Made by a program: the position numbers and the translations under genes | Assembly (NCBI GenBank): GCA_903845125.1 | Contig: CAIMWS010000071.1 | Span: 1 to 40,900, forward strand | Reading direction: 5' to 3' | DNA from: an uncultured Verrucomicrobiota bacterium | GTDB lineage: Bacteria > Verrucomicrobiota > Verrucomicrobiia > Limisphaerales > UBA1319 | Length of the DNA stretch: 40,900 bases | The notes under the pieces: generated by a model | Database searches by the model: none | The model's input: the letters and a program-made list of their open reading frames with translations, nothing else | What the model was told of the DNA's origin: nothing | Part shown: positions 7,958-15,759 of the stretch, piece after piece | Layout of the letters: each line of letters opens with the position of its first letter | Position numbering within the stretch: the stretch's first letter is position 1

Positions 7958-10378
7958 TCAGGGCTGGGGAGTGGCGTCGAATACCAGCACTTCAAAAGGC
8001 TGGAGCGTGAGTGTCACCGGGTGCCCGGCAGCTGTTTCCCGCGGGGAGGCCCCCGCCGCGTCCGACCATGGGCTTTGCAGCCGGTACCGGGTGTGGGCCC
8101 CTGGGGGCAACTCGAACGCCGTCGCCACGTCCAAGGCAAATTCACGCCCTCGATCATCCGGATTGCGCAACATGACCACCCCTTTGCGTTGATTCCAGGC
8201 AGCGTAACCATAGACCTCGAGCCGGGATGGATCGCCACCGATCCAGTGGGTGTCCACCAGCACATCGGCGTTGGCCCGGGACCACTTGGCGCCCTCGGCC
8301 AGCACGCGCCAATCTTCCGCGTTCAATTTGCCGGGCTGGATGTAAAGCTCCTGCAGCCCGGTACCGCTGCCGAAAAACGCCCGCACATCGTCGCGGAAAC
8401 CAGCGGAGTTAAAGGTGGGATCGCCCGCGGATCCCTCGCGCGAGTAGGCCACGCCCTGGCTCATCAACGAGTTGAGGGGATAAAGGCGGCCTTTGCGCAC
8501 GATGTTGCGGAAGGTCTCCTGGTCCCGGTAAGTCAGCCATTGCTGCTGTTTCGATCCTTTGCCCGCGTAGCCCATATCCCCGCCCTGGCGCCAGACCGAA
8601 TCGGCGAAACGCAGCCAGAACGGTGATGGCCAGGAACCCGTGGTGAGGTTGATGTAGAGGTTGGGATCTTCCCGCCGCAATTCCAGCATCAGGCGGCGCA
8701 TGGCCTCGGTGTCGCGCATGTAATCGGCCCCCCCACTGGCATACATGCCGGTGGCGATCCCGTCGAATTTGAAGTGGTTTACCCCATATTCGCGGATCAT
8801 GCGGACGCAGGCCTGCTTGAACGCGGCGTAATATTTCGGGCCGGCCAGCGAAAAGCCGGTGGCATTGATTTCATAGCCCTGCTCTTTCCCGAATTTCAGC
8901 CGCTGATCCCGGGGCTCGCCGTAGCCGCCGAATGGGGATAGCCATACTCCCAGCCGGGTATCGTTTTGCCGGCACAATTCAGCCAGCGGCGAGAAGCCGC
9001 GCGGGAAGCCGCTGTGGAATTGCCACAGCGAACGCGGATTGTCCCAGCCGTCGTCAAAAACCATGGCGTCCATCACCACCCCGTAAGGTTTGATGAAGCG
9101 TTCCCCAAAGAGGCGGATGGCTTCCAGGCAGTTGGTTTCGTTCAAGGCAAAGGGGTGCCAGGCAATATCATACCATGAATTATAATGCAGAAAGGGCCGG
9201 TAAGGATGGGCGCGCTCGCGCTCCAGGTAATAAAGAAAGGCCCGGCGCATCTGGCCCGCTGGAGCCACTCCCATCACCAAGCTTTGGGTGAGCGTCTCCC
9301 CCGGATGGAGCGCGGCATTACGCCGCACCTGGCAAACCAGGCGTCCCCCGGATCCGGTGATGGCAACCGTGCCCCGGGAATCCAGGCGCGCGCCGGCGGG
9401 CAGTTTGAAATCCGGGTCCGTGCTCAAATCGGCCGCCAGTTCGTAGCGCGCTTGGGATTTCAGTTTTGGCAGGCTTAACAGGTAAATATTTTCTGCATTG
9501 GCGCTGCCGGTGCTGCCATGGTGGCCATCGTGCGCCACCTCCCGGCCGTCTTCCATTAACACCACCCGGTGGATGTCGAGGCGGTGCGGACCCGCCTGGT
9601 ATTGGAACATCACTTCCAGGTCTCCCGCGCCTATGGCGCCCTCCGGGATGGGCCAGGTCTTGGTGCGGATTTTGCCGTATTCCAAGTCGGCCGGGAGCCA
9701 GCCTCCGAGTTCACGCCGATTGCTGCTTTGGGGATTCATCGCGTGCGGATCCTCCGCTCCCAGGAAGAAATTTCCAGCCACCAGCGGGGTGCCATCCACC
9801 CGGCCGGCCATGCGCCCGCCGGGGATGGTTTCATCCAGCCACACGATATCCTGGATGGCACAGGCCTCCTTCAAAGCGGTGATCTCGATTTCCTGGCGCA
9901 CATAGTTGGCTCCATCCAGCGCCAGCATCCGCCAGAGGACCCGCAGTTGGTCATCAGCCGAGCGCAGGGGTAACTCCAATTGGCGGCCGGGGATGCGAGC
10001 CGCCATCCGCGCTGCCTGCGGTTGCACAGCCAGTTCGGTAATCCTGGGGGCTCCTTCCGGCCGCAGCGTGGAAGCGGCGTAGCGCTGGCCATTGGTTAGC
10101 AACAGCTGAAATACTTCATTGGTGAAAGTCAGGCTTTGGCCCGTCACTTCATCGCGCAAGCTGGCCGGTTTGAGGCCTGATGGATCCAGCTTCCAGGCGG
10201 CGGATAGGGCCGCATTGAGGACGGTGATCGCAGTGCCGTGGTACTCCAGCTTGGTTGAGCCGGGGGCGGCGGCGGGGTAGCCTGAATCCAAACCGAAGGT
10301 GGGGCTTGCTGCCTGGCAGCCAGCTGCGCTGGCGGCAGCCAGGATTAATGAAATGGCCAAGGTGTGACGCATCCCCAA
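7958..10378 (-). CDS. Exported alpha-galactosidase-like (clan GH-D type) glycosidase
   Basis: 806 residues. The N-terminus is a signal peptide with a possible lipobox A-A-G-C (Cys21), so it may be a lipoprotein. Residues 45-180 and 330-375 form beta-sandwich parts. Residues about 222-305 look like an inserted carbohydrate-binding-type module (HRLDIHRVVLMEDGREVAHD). The TIM barrel runs from about 390 to 690, with HYNSWYDI (398-405), FDDGWD (441-446), GVWLSPFGGYG (477-487) and VNHFKFDG (533-540). Asp539 of KFDG is the expected nucleophile position in GH36-like enzymes; the acid/base may be Asp593 or Asp601. A C-terminal beta domain follows. It probably removes alpha-linked galactose or N-acetylgalactosamine, but family and substrate cannot be fixed by eye. 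It starts at TTG 10378, set by AGGAGG 8 bases upstream; an ATG two codons later is the alternative. First gene of the operon. Confidence 0.85.
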   Translation of the reverse strand: MGMRHTLAISLILAAASAAGCQAASPTFGLDSGYPAAAPGSTKLEYHGTAITVLNAALSAAWKLDPSGLKPASLRDEVTGQSLTFTNEVFQLLLTNGQRYAASTLRPEGAPRITELAVQPQAARMAARIPGRQLELPLRSADDQLRVLWRMLALDGANYVRQEIEITALKEACAIQDIVWLDETIPGGRMAGRVDGTPLVAGNFFLGAEDPHAMNPQSSNRRELGGWLPADLEYGKIRTKTWPIPEGAIGAGDLEVMFQYQAGPHRLDIHRVVLMEDGREVAHDGHHGSTGSANAENIYLLSLPKLKSQARYELAADLSTDPDFKLPAGARLDSRGTVAITGSGGRLVCQVRRNAALHPGETLTQSLVMGVAPAGQMRRAFLYYLERERAHPYRPFLHYNSWYDIAWHPFALNETNCLEAIRLFGERFIKPYGVVMDAMVFDDGWDNPRSLWQFHSGFPRGFSPLAELCRQNDTRLGVWLSPFGGYGEPRDQRLKFGKEQGYEINATGFSLAGPKYYAAFKQACVRMIREYGVNHFKFDGIATGMYASGGADYMRDTEAMRRLMLELRREDPNLYINLTTGSWPSPFWLRFADSVWRQGGDMGYAGKGSKQQQWLTYRDQETFRNIVRKGRLYPLNSLMSQGVAYSREGSAGDPTFNSAGFRDDVRAFFGSGTGLQELYIQPGKLNAEDWRVLAEGAKWSRANADVLVDTHWIGGDPSRLEVYGYAAWNQRKGVVMLRNPDDRGREFALDVATAFELPPGAHTRYRLQSPWSDAAGASPRETAAGHPVTLTLQPFEVLVFDATPQP

Positions 10379-10386
10379 TTTTTACG

Positions 10387-10392
10387 CCTCCT
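10387..10392 (-). promoter_or_regulatory. Strong Shine-Dalgarno before the TTG start of the glycosidase-like gene
   Basis: A perfect AGGAGG on the minus strand, 8 bases before TTG 10378 and 14 bases before the ATG at 10372. The spacing favours the TTG. Confidence 0.7.
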
Positions 10393-10455
10393 GGCACCGG
10401 GGGTCAATGGGAGCTTTACGGCCCCGATCCGTCCGCGGCCGCAGGCACAATTTCC

Positions 10456-10484
10456 TTGTATGGCGGCGTTTTTTTTGCTGTAAT
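10456..10484 (+). promoter_or_regulatory. Candidate promoter for the DUF3352-like/pseudopilin gene
   Basis: TTGTAT (10456-10461), a 17-base spacer containing a T-run, then TGTAAT (10479-10484), 9 bases before the ATG at 10494. The -10 matches TATAAT at 5 of 6; the -35 is weak. Predicted by eye. Confidence 0.35.
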
Positions 10485-10493
10485 GCAGGGTAA

Positions 10494-12107
10494 ATGAACA
10501 TCAACCAATCCCTGAGGAAATCATTCCCATCCTTAATCTACCCGCTCACCTTGGCAACCATGCTCGCCATCGGTGGGCGAGTCATCGCGGCCGCTCCCAC
10601 TGCTGTGGAGGCAACCAGTTTCCAGCAAACGGCCGCCCACCTGGATACGGGCGGCAATTTTTATCTTTACCTCGGTACCGAGCAGTGGCTGGCGGGCCTG
10701 TCCGAAAAAATATCCGGCTTACGCCAATTGGTATTGAATTTGCCTGATATTGACGAAACCGGCCGCAAACAGATCGGCCAGGTTTTTGATTTGATCACCA
10801 GCCTCGTGAAGAACAGCGGGGTGGAGGAAGTTAGCGGCTTGGGCATGAGTTCCCTCGCGGTGGACCAGGGGCTTTACCGCAATAAAACCATCCTGCACCA
10901 TTATCCTGACCACAACGGCGGTTATTTGTGGTCCATGTTTGGCCGCACGGCTCATCCCTTGGCCGGCTTGGATTTGCTTTCGGCCAACACCGCCTTGGCC
11001 AGCTTTGGGGACCTGGACCTGCCCATGCTATGGAAAGCCATCGAACGCGAGGTCAACCGTGCCGGGATCAGTCAGGTTGCCGAGGCCTTCCAGCAAGTTC
11101 CCTTGATGTTTGAGCAAGGCTCCGGCCTTAAGCTGGACCAGTTCCTGGGATCGCTGGGTAACGAATACGGATTCGTCCTGACCTTGGACCCCAACCGGCT
11201 TATCACTCTGCCGATGCCCTCGGAAGCGATCCAAATCCCCGAACCGGGAGTGATGCTGGTGGCCAAAGTCAAGGACGATGTCATTTTCAACCTGGTGGAC
11301 CAAGTGCTGAAGAGCCAGGAGAATCTCAAATCCCAACTGGTCAGCGTGAATAAAGAGGGCTTGAAAATGCGGACTTTGGAAATCCCGCTGCCGTTGCCAC
11401 TGCCATTCCGTCCCTCTCTGGCCCGCAGCGGTGATTACCTTTTCCTGGCTACCACGGATACGTTGATCGAGGATGCGCTGGCGGTGCAGAGCGGCAAAAA
11501 ACCCGGACTGAAGGCTCAGGCTGAGTTCAAGCGCCTGGCGGAAGGCACTCCCAAAGAGGGGAATTGGTTCGGATTCTTGAGCGGGCGGTTTTGGAAAACC
11601 ATCTCTCAAATTCAGATCCAGGCCATGAAAGCCAATCGCGAAGTTCCGGAAGCGGTTGTCAATTCGCTGAAAACTTTCATGAACGCCGCCCCACCCTTTG
11701 ATTTCAGTGTATCCGCCAACACACCTGATGGCTGGATTTCGATCGGCCATGGCAATCAGGATTTGCGTATGAGCGTCCTCGCACCGCTGGCGATCATCCC
11801 CGCCGCAGTGTTGCCGGCCATAGCCATCCCTAATTTTGTCCGGGCACGCTCGACGGCCCAGCAGCATGCCTGCATCGCCAATCTCAAACAATTGGATGGG
11901 GCCAAGGAAGTCTGGGCCTTGGAAAATAAGAAAAAAGTAGGCGAGGAGTGCCAAATGAGCGATTTGGTTCCAAGTTACATTAAAGCGGAACCCAAGTGTC
12001 CGGTGGGCGGCGGTTCTTATAAACTGAACCCCATTGGGACTAATCCTCAGTGTCCAAATCATAATCCCAACGATCCCCAATTGAGAAACCACAAGCTCCC
12101 CGATTGA
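10494..12107 (+). CDS. DUF3352-like protein fused to a C-terminal pseudopilin-like module
   Basis: 537 residues. An N-terminal signal peptide or anchor covers residues 1-33. Residues about 40-425 are a long alpha/beta region with the low-complexity, Leu-rich character of DUF3352-type exported proteins. Examples are LPMLWKAIEREVNRAG and the ADTLIEDAL-like stretch near residue 325. From residue 428 a hydrophobic helix (APLAIIPAAVLPAIAIPNFV) runs into RARSTAQQHACIANLKQLDGAKEVW. It ends in a Cys-containing loop (CPVGGGSYKLNP, QCPNHN). That is the body of the verrucomicrobial GspG-type pseudopilin without its own prepilin leader. The two halves are in one uninterrupted frame. The function is unknown; the C-terminal half would be held in the membrane by the internal helix. 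It stands alone, diverging from the glycosidase-like operon and converging on the histidine kinase. Confidence 0.85.
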   Translation: MNINQSLRKSFPSLIYPLTLATMLAIGGRVIAAAPTAVEATSFQQTAAHLDTGGNFYLYLGTEQWLAGLSEKISGLRQLVLNLPDIDETGRKQIGQVFDLITSLVKNSGVEEVSGLGMSSLAVDQGLYRNKTILHHYPDHNGGYLWSMFGRTAHPLAGLDLLSANTALASFGDLDLPMLWKAIEREVNRAGISQVAEAFQQVPLMFEQGSGLKLDQFLGSLGNEYGFVLTLDPNRLITLPMPSEAIQIPEPGVMLVAKVKDDVIFNLVDQVLKSQENLKSQLVSVNKEGLKMRTLEIPLPLPLPFRPSLARSGDYLFLATTDTLIEDALAVQSGKKPGLKAQAEFKRLAEGTPKEGNWFGFLSGRFWKTISQIQIQAMKANREVPEAVVNSLKTFMNAAPPFDFSVSANTPDGWISIGHGNQDLRMSVLAPLAIIPAAVLPAIAIPNFVRARSTAQQHACIANLKQLDGAKEVWALENKKKVGEECQMSDLVPSYIKAEPKCPVGGGSYKLNPIGTNPQCPNHNPNDPQLRNHKLPD

Positions 12108-12153
12108 TTGGGGGCGGTTTTGTCGGCGGGATTTGGCCCTGCCAACTGTTTAC

Positions 12154-12179
12154 TGGCGCGTACCGGGTGGTATGCGCCA
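12154..12179. terminator. Hairpin between convergent genes, probable terminator
   Basis: An 11-base-pair stem with one G-U wobble and a 4-base loop: TGGCGCGTACC, GGGT, GGTATGCGCCA. It is followed on the plus strand by TTT and lies midway between the ends of the convergent genes at 12107 and 12230. The T-tract is short, so it may be a weak or bidirectional terminator. Confidence 0.5.
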
Positions 12180-12229
12180 TTTGAATTGCTGCCGGTAGTG
12201 GTCCTTTTGCGGCAACGGGAGGTGATCCG

Positions 12230-13375
12230 CTAACCGATGGACATCGGCAATACTACAAAAAAAGTCGTGCCCGATTCGGCTGTGGAGGTGAAATGAACCT
12301 GTCCCTTCAGGTATTTTTCAGTCAACAATTTGACACTGTAGGATCCCAGGCCGCGGCCTGAACCCTTGGTGGTGAAGGAACGATTGAAAATCTGGAGTTG
12401 GACGGTTTTGGGCATCACACCGGGATTGTTGATGTGGAACACCATGCCATCATCCATGGTATCGCAACCAACCATGACGGTCTGCCCCGGATTCGTGGCC
12501 TCCAGCGCGTTCTTGATCAAGTTCCCCAGAACCCGTTTCAGCAGAACCGGGTCGCTGGAAAAGGTTTTATCAGCGCAATCGGGCGACACAGCCACCCAGC
12601 GGTTTTCCGCCAAGGGATGCTTCTGGTAAAGAGCCACAATTTGGTTGAGGAAGTGGCGGGAGGAAATTCGCGATAAGGAAACGGAAAGCTCATTCCGTTC
12701 GGCGGCAGTTAAATCCTTTTGGGTGTAGATTTCCCCCAACAAATCCTGCAGGCTGCTCTCCAGCAGAGTCAGATCTGGGCGCAAGTTGGGTGGGGCGTTG
12801 GTTTTTAGTATGCCCGCCAGGCCCTCCAATCCTCCCGCCGTGTTGATGACATCGTGGAAAAAAATCCGCTCCAAGGCCTGCCGGCGTTTTTCGGCGCTGA
12901 TGTCGGCCACGGAAAAAATCGTGAATTGCTCGTCCCCGATCTGCACGGGATTGGCCTGCACCAGCAGATCCAGGGACTCCTTATTCAGGTTGATGAGCCG
13001 GGTTATGCGACACTCCTCGGTGCAGGATTTGCCAACCAGGCTGCCGAGGATGGCCTTTACCGCCCCGCATTCCTGACAAAAGCGGGAGGTGCCACAACCG
13101 CCGATGGAGTCTTGGGCATGCACACAATCCAATGCTTCACCAGGCCGCTGGCCCGCTACTTTCTGGAGATCCTTGCCGGGGAAAAGGGCCTGGCAGTTCT
13201 TGCTGAGGAAAACAATTTGCCGATGCTGGTTGAGGATGAACACGCAGTTCAGAACTGAATTCAACACCTCAACGGTCAGGGGGACTTCGCTCAACTTTTG
13301 GGCCTGACGCTGGACGACTTCCACGGGTACCCTCTCTGCTGAGGCGAATTCCGTTACTGGGATACTGGTCTGCAT
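12230..13375 (-). CDS. PAS-domain sensor histidine kinase with an N-terminal cysteine cluster
   Basis: 381 residues, no transmembrane segment, so cytoplasmic. A PAS-like domain spans about 35-160 (VLNSVLNCVFILNQHRQIVF). It carries C84, C94, C100 and C103, spaced C-x9-C-x5-C-x2-C, plus C118 and C122. The kinase core follows: the phospho-acceptor helix with FFHDVINTAGG (His174), the N box NLIKNALEA (285-293) and a glycine loop SGRGLGSYS (339-347). The last residues (GTTFFVVLP) match the usual HATPase end. By comparison with similar PAS kinases of Deltaproteobacteria, the Cys-rich insert may bind a metal or sense redox state; this is inference. No response regulator is adjacent, so it is an orphan kinase. 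It diverges from the small membrane protein gene at 13497. Confidence 0.9.
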   Translation of the reverse strand: MQTSIPVTEFASAERVPVEVVQRQAQKLSEVPLTVEVLNSVLNCVFILNQHRQIVFLSKNCQALFPGKDLQKVAGQRPGEALDCVHAQDSIGGCGTSRFCQECGAVKAILGSLVGKSCTEECRITRLINLNKESLDLLVQANPVQIGDEQFTIFSVADISAEKRRQALERIFFHDVINTAGGLEGLAGILKTNAPPNLRPDLTLLESSLQDLLGEIYTQKDLTAAERNELSVSLSRISSRHFLNQIVALYQKHPLAENRWVAVSPDCADKTFSSDPVLLKRVLGNLIKNALEATNPGQTVMVGCDTMDDGMVFHINNPGVMPKTVQLQIFNRSFTTKGSGRGLGSYSVKLLTEKYLKGQVHFTSTAESGTTFFVVLPMSIG

Positions 13376-13496
13376 AATCTGGGCCTGTATTCAAACGCGT
13401 TAATTAACCTCACAACTTCCATTATGATGGCTTCTTTACCGATTGCAATGCGCTTTTTCGGTTGCGTCCTGACCCACGTTGCGCCACCTTCCTGCC

Positions 13497-13895
13497 GTGG
13501 CGAAATTCGTTCTTGGCCGGGGGCTTGGCAACCTCTTGGAAGGGACGCCTGCAAGAGAGGTGCCCCAAGCTGCCCCTTTGCCCCAACCCAGCCCCAGCCC
13601 CAGCCCGGGAGTTGTCTCCTCCGGTTTGCGGGTGCTGATGAAGGAAGAGCCTGCTGTTTCCCGGTCGGCATCCGCGATCGCTCCTTCGGTGCCACAACGG
13701 ATTCCTTTTAATCTCAACTGGTTGCGCGTTTCATTGGTCGCCGCCGATGGGGTATTAAGCGCCCTGGCGGTTTGGATGGTCCAGCGAGTCCAGCCGCCAT
13801 TTGGTTTTTGGGACGGGGTTTTTGCCTTCTGCGCCCTGGGAACGGGGGCGTTGCTTTCGTGCCTGGCCCTCTGGCTGCCGCCTAAAGCGGATTAG
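13497..13895 (+). CDS. Small two-helix membrane protein with a ParB-like N-terminal GRGLG motif
   Basis: 132 residues from GTG 13497; TTG 13479 would add six residues. GTG is chosen because it places the GRGLG motif as close to the start as it is in ParB. Residues 1-16, MAKFVLGRGLGNLLEG, match the ParB of this window (MSKPALGRGLGALLGG) at 11 of 16 positions. A Pro/Ser-rich linker (about 17-70, including a PSPSPSP run) follows, then two hydrophobic helices at about 75-95 and 103-127. There is no ParB nuclease-like, helix-turn-helix or dimer domain. In ParB the N-terminal basic motif stimulates the ParA ATPase. A membrane-held copy could act on ParA or a related ATPase at the cytoplasmic face; this is inference. 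The gene is monocistronic between a divergent kinase gene and the convergent def. Codon composition resembles that of its neighbours. Other open frames overlap it, so coding status is likely but not certain. Confidence 0.7.
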   Translation: MAKFVLGRGLGNLLEGTPAREVPQAAPLPQPSPSPSPGVVSSGLRVLMKEEPAVSRSASAIAPSVPQRIPFNLNWLRVSLVAADGVLSALAVWMVQRVQPPFGFWDGVFAFCALGTGALLSCLALWLPPKAD

Positions 13896-14007
13896 CCGGA
13901 CCTTCCCGGGTTGGGATTTTTCAGTCGCGTTGGTCCGCTCGTGGGAAGCCGGCTTTTTCACCGCGTCACTCCGCCCGGTCGCCCAACTAAATTTTAAATC
14001 TTACACC

Positions 14008-14577
14008 TTAAACCTTGGCCAAACCGGTTTGGGTGAGCGCATACAGATCGTCCAGTTGGGGTTTGAGCTCGAGCTTTTCCTGGATGTTCATGCGGTCCAC
14101 GAAAAGGATGCCGTTCAAATGGTCCATTTCGTGTTGAATGGCCCGGGAAAGCAATCCCTCGCACCGGAACTGAACTGATTTGCCCTCCACATCCATGGCG
14201 CACACTTCAGTGGATTCCGAACGGTTGATTTCGGCATAAATTTCCGGAAAACTGAGGCAACCCTCCGGCCCATCCACCTTTTGTCGGCCCAATTTCAATT
14301 CCGGATTCAGCAAGGCCAAAGGCATGAAACCGTCCACCTCGGCGGGGTGGTCGTTCAACCACAGGGAAGATGGGCGGTCATCGACGCCACGCACATCGAT
14401 GACCATGAGTTGCAGGGCGTGGCCCACCTGCTGCGCAGCCAGGCCAACTCCATGCGCGGAAGCCATGGTATCGAACATATCCGCCACCAATTTCTTGATC
14501 GCGGGGGTGATGGTTTCAATGCGGGCACCCTTTTTGCGTAGCACTGGGTGCCCATATTTGGTGATGGGCAGAATCAT
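14008..14577 (-). CDS. def: Peptide deformylase
   Basis: 189 residues. It removes the N-formyl group from nascent proteins, using a metal ion. All three signature motifs are present: GVGLAAQQ (43-50), EGCLS (105-109, metal ligand Cys107) and QHEMDH (148-153, ligands His149 and His153, catalytic Glu150). Length and motif spacing are normal. Its ATG lies 3 bases after the stop of the PfkB-family kinase, so the two are cotranscribed and probably translationally coupled. The more usual partner, fmt, is not in the window. Confidence 0.97.
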   Translation of the reverse strand: MILPITKYGHPVLRKKGARIETITPAIKKLVADMFDTMASAHGVGLAAQQVGHALQLMVIDVRGVDDRPSSLWLNDHPAEVDGFMPLALLNPELKLGRQKVDGPEGCLSFPEIYAEINRSESTEVCAMDVEGKSVQFRCEGLLSRAIQHEMDHLNGILFVDRMNIQEKLELKPQLDDLYALTQTGLAKV

Positions 14578-14580
14578 CGC

Positions 14581-15705
14581 TTATTTCTGGGGCCAATTTT
14601 TCAGCAAAGTGGCCACGTCCTTGATCGCTGGGCTTTGGCCTTTTCGGACGTAGAAGCCGCTGGTGCAGACACCCGCCAGGAGACTGGCGGTGTTGTCCAA
14701 GCCGAGCATGCGGCCCATGCAGAAGCCGGAATTGAAGTGATCGCCCGCCCCGGTGCTGATCAACGGTTTGGCACAGAAGGGGCCTTCCACTACTTTCACC
14801 CCATCCTTGCCCGCAGCCAGCGCGAAGGAAACCGGGTGGACTACCAGGGTGTTGATGGGTAAATGGGAGTATATTTCACCAGCCAGGGCGGCCAGGCCTT
14901 CGGGTGAATGATCCTGAGTGTTCAAACCGAGCGCGTCACCCACCTCGTATGCTTCCTTTTCGTTCAAGCCCAGGATGACATCGAAATACTGTTCAAACTT
15001 CACGACCAGCTTCATCGCTTCCTGCAGATCCTTGATGGGGCGTTTCTCCGGATCGGCCAGGTCGAAGAAGATCAATCGCCGTTCCTGGCCGAGTTTAGGA
15101 CAGACCTCCTTGAGCAGGGACTTCCAGAGGGCGCTCATGAAAGGAAGCATCGTCCAGTTCACGAAACCAACCAGGTTGCTTTGGGAGAATTTGGCGATAA
15201 ATTTGTCCCGGCCATAACGTTCCTGAATGTTGGCCCAAGTCACATCGTTCAGTTGGACCGTCTTCGGGAACATGATCTTGCCGTCGTCGAATTCCAAAGC
15301 GTCCGTGTGCCCTGCCTCAGCGATGCTATGCACCTCAGCTTTTTTGGCGAAATCGCCGAATACGGGATGCATATTGGGATAGCCCAAGGCGCCCACGTAG
15401 GTGACTTTGATGCCGAAGCTGCTGAGGGCGTTGGCCATGATGGGCCCATTGCCGCCGAGTTTGGTGCGCTGGTTCACCAGTTCGATATTCGTACTTTTCC
15501 CAGCGGCTGCGCTGATGCGTTCGCCCAGCTTGGCGATGGTGGGTACGCGGGAGTAAACTTTGGCGTTCTCGCGCTTGTCCACGACGTGGATGATCTCGTC
15601 GATGAAGCCATCCAAGCCCACAAATGCGGTTAACTGGGGGGCCCGCTCTGCCAAGGCCAGGAGTTGCTTGGCGGTTTCTTTCCGAATCTCAGGCGAATTG
15701 ATCAT
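14581..15705 (-). CDS. PfkB-family carbohydrate or nucleoside kinase
   Basis: 374 residues, cytoplasmic. The ribokinase-like fold is shown by an N-terminal VGLDGFIDEI (30-39), the substrate-binding LGGNGPIMANAL (83-94) and the C-terminal anion-hole and catalytic motif TGAGDHFNSGF (318-328; catalytic Asp322). It phosphorylates a small alcohol, such as a sugar or nucleoside, with ATP; the substrate cannot be read from sequence. It is longer than typical ribokinases because of an insert around residues 110-200. It lies 54 bases after parB and 3 bases before def, forming the middle of a parB-kinase-def unit. The ATG at 15705 has no Shine-Dalgarno. Confidence 0.92.
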   Translation of the reverse strand: MINSPEIRKETAKQLLALAERAPQLTAFVGLDGFIDEIIHVVDKRENAKVYSRVPTIAKLGERISAAAGKSTNIELVNQRTKLGGNGPIMANALSSFGIKVTYVGALGYPNMHPVFGDFAKKAEVHSIAEAGHTDALEFDDGKIMFPKTVQLNDVTWANIQERYGRDKFIAKFSQSNLVGFVNWTMLPFMSALWKSLLKEVCPKLGQERRLIFFDLADPEKRPIKDLQEAMKLVVKFEQYFDVILGLNEKEAYEVGDALGLNTQDHSPEGLAALAGEIYSHLPINTLVVHPVSFALAAGKDGVKVVEGPFCAKPLISTGAGDHFNSGFCMGRMLGLDNTASLLAGVCTSGFYVRKGQSPAIKDVATLLKNWPQK

Positions 15706-15759
15706 ACAATTGGTTCTATTTGTTAAATGGAGGACTTTTACCGTTGAAGGGGAGTTATT

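Noticed and set aside
11028-12092. 354-residue open frame on the minus strand
   Set aside because: It lies entirely antisense to the DUF3352-like/pseudopilin gene, shows no domain, and its sequence is a mirror of that gene's codon pattern.
13424-13711. Overlapping small frames on both strands around the GRGLG gene
   Set aside because: They carry no motif, signal or helices and start without a ribosome-binding site; the 13497 frame alone has a recognisable N-terminal motif and two membrane helices.
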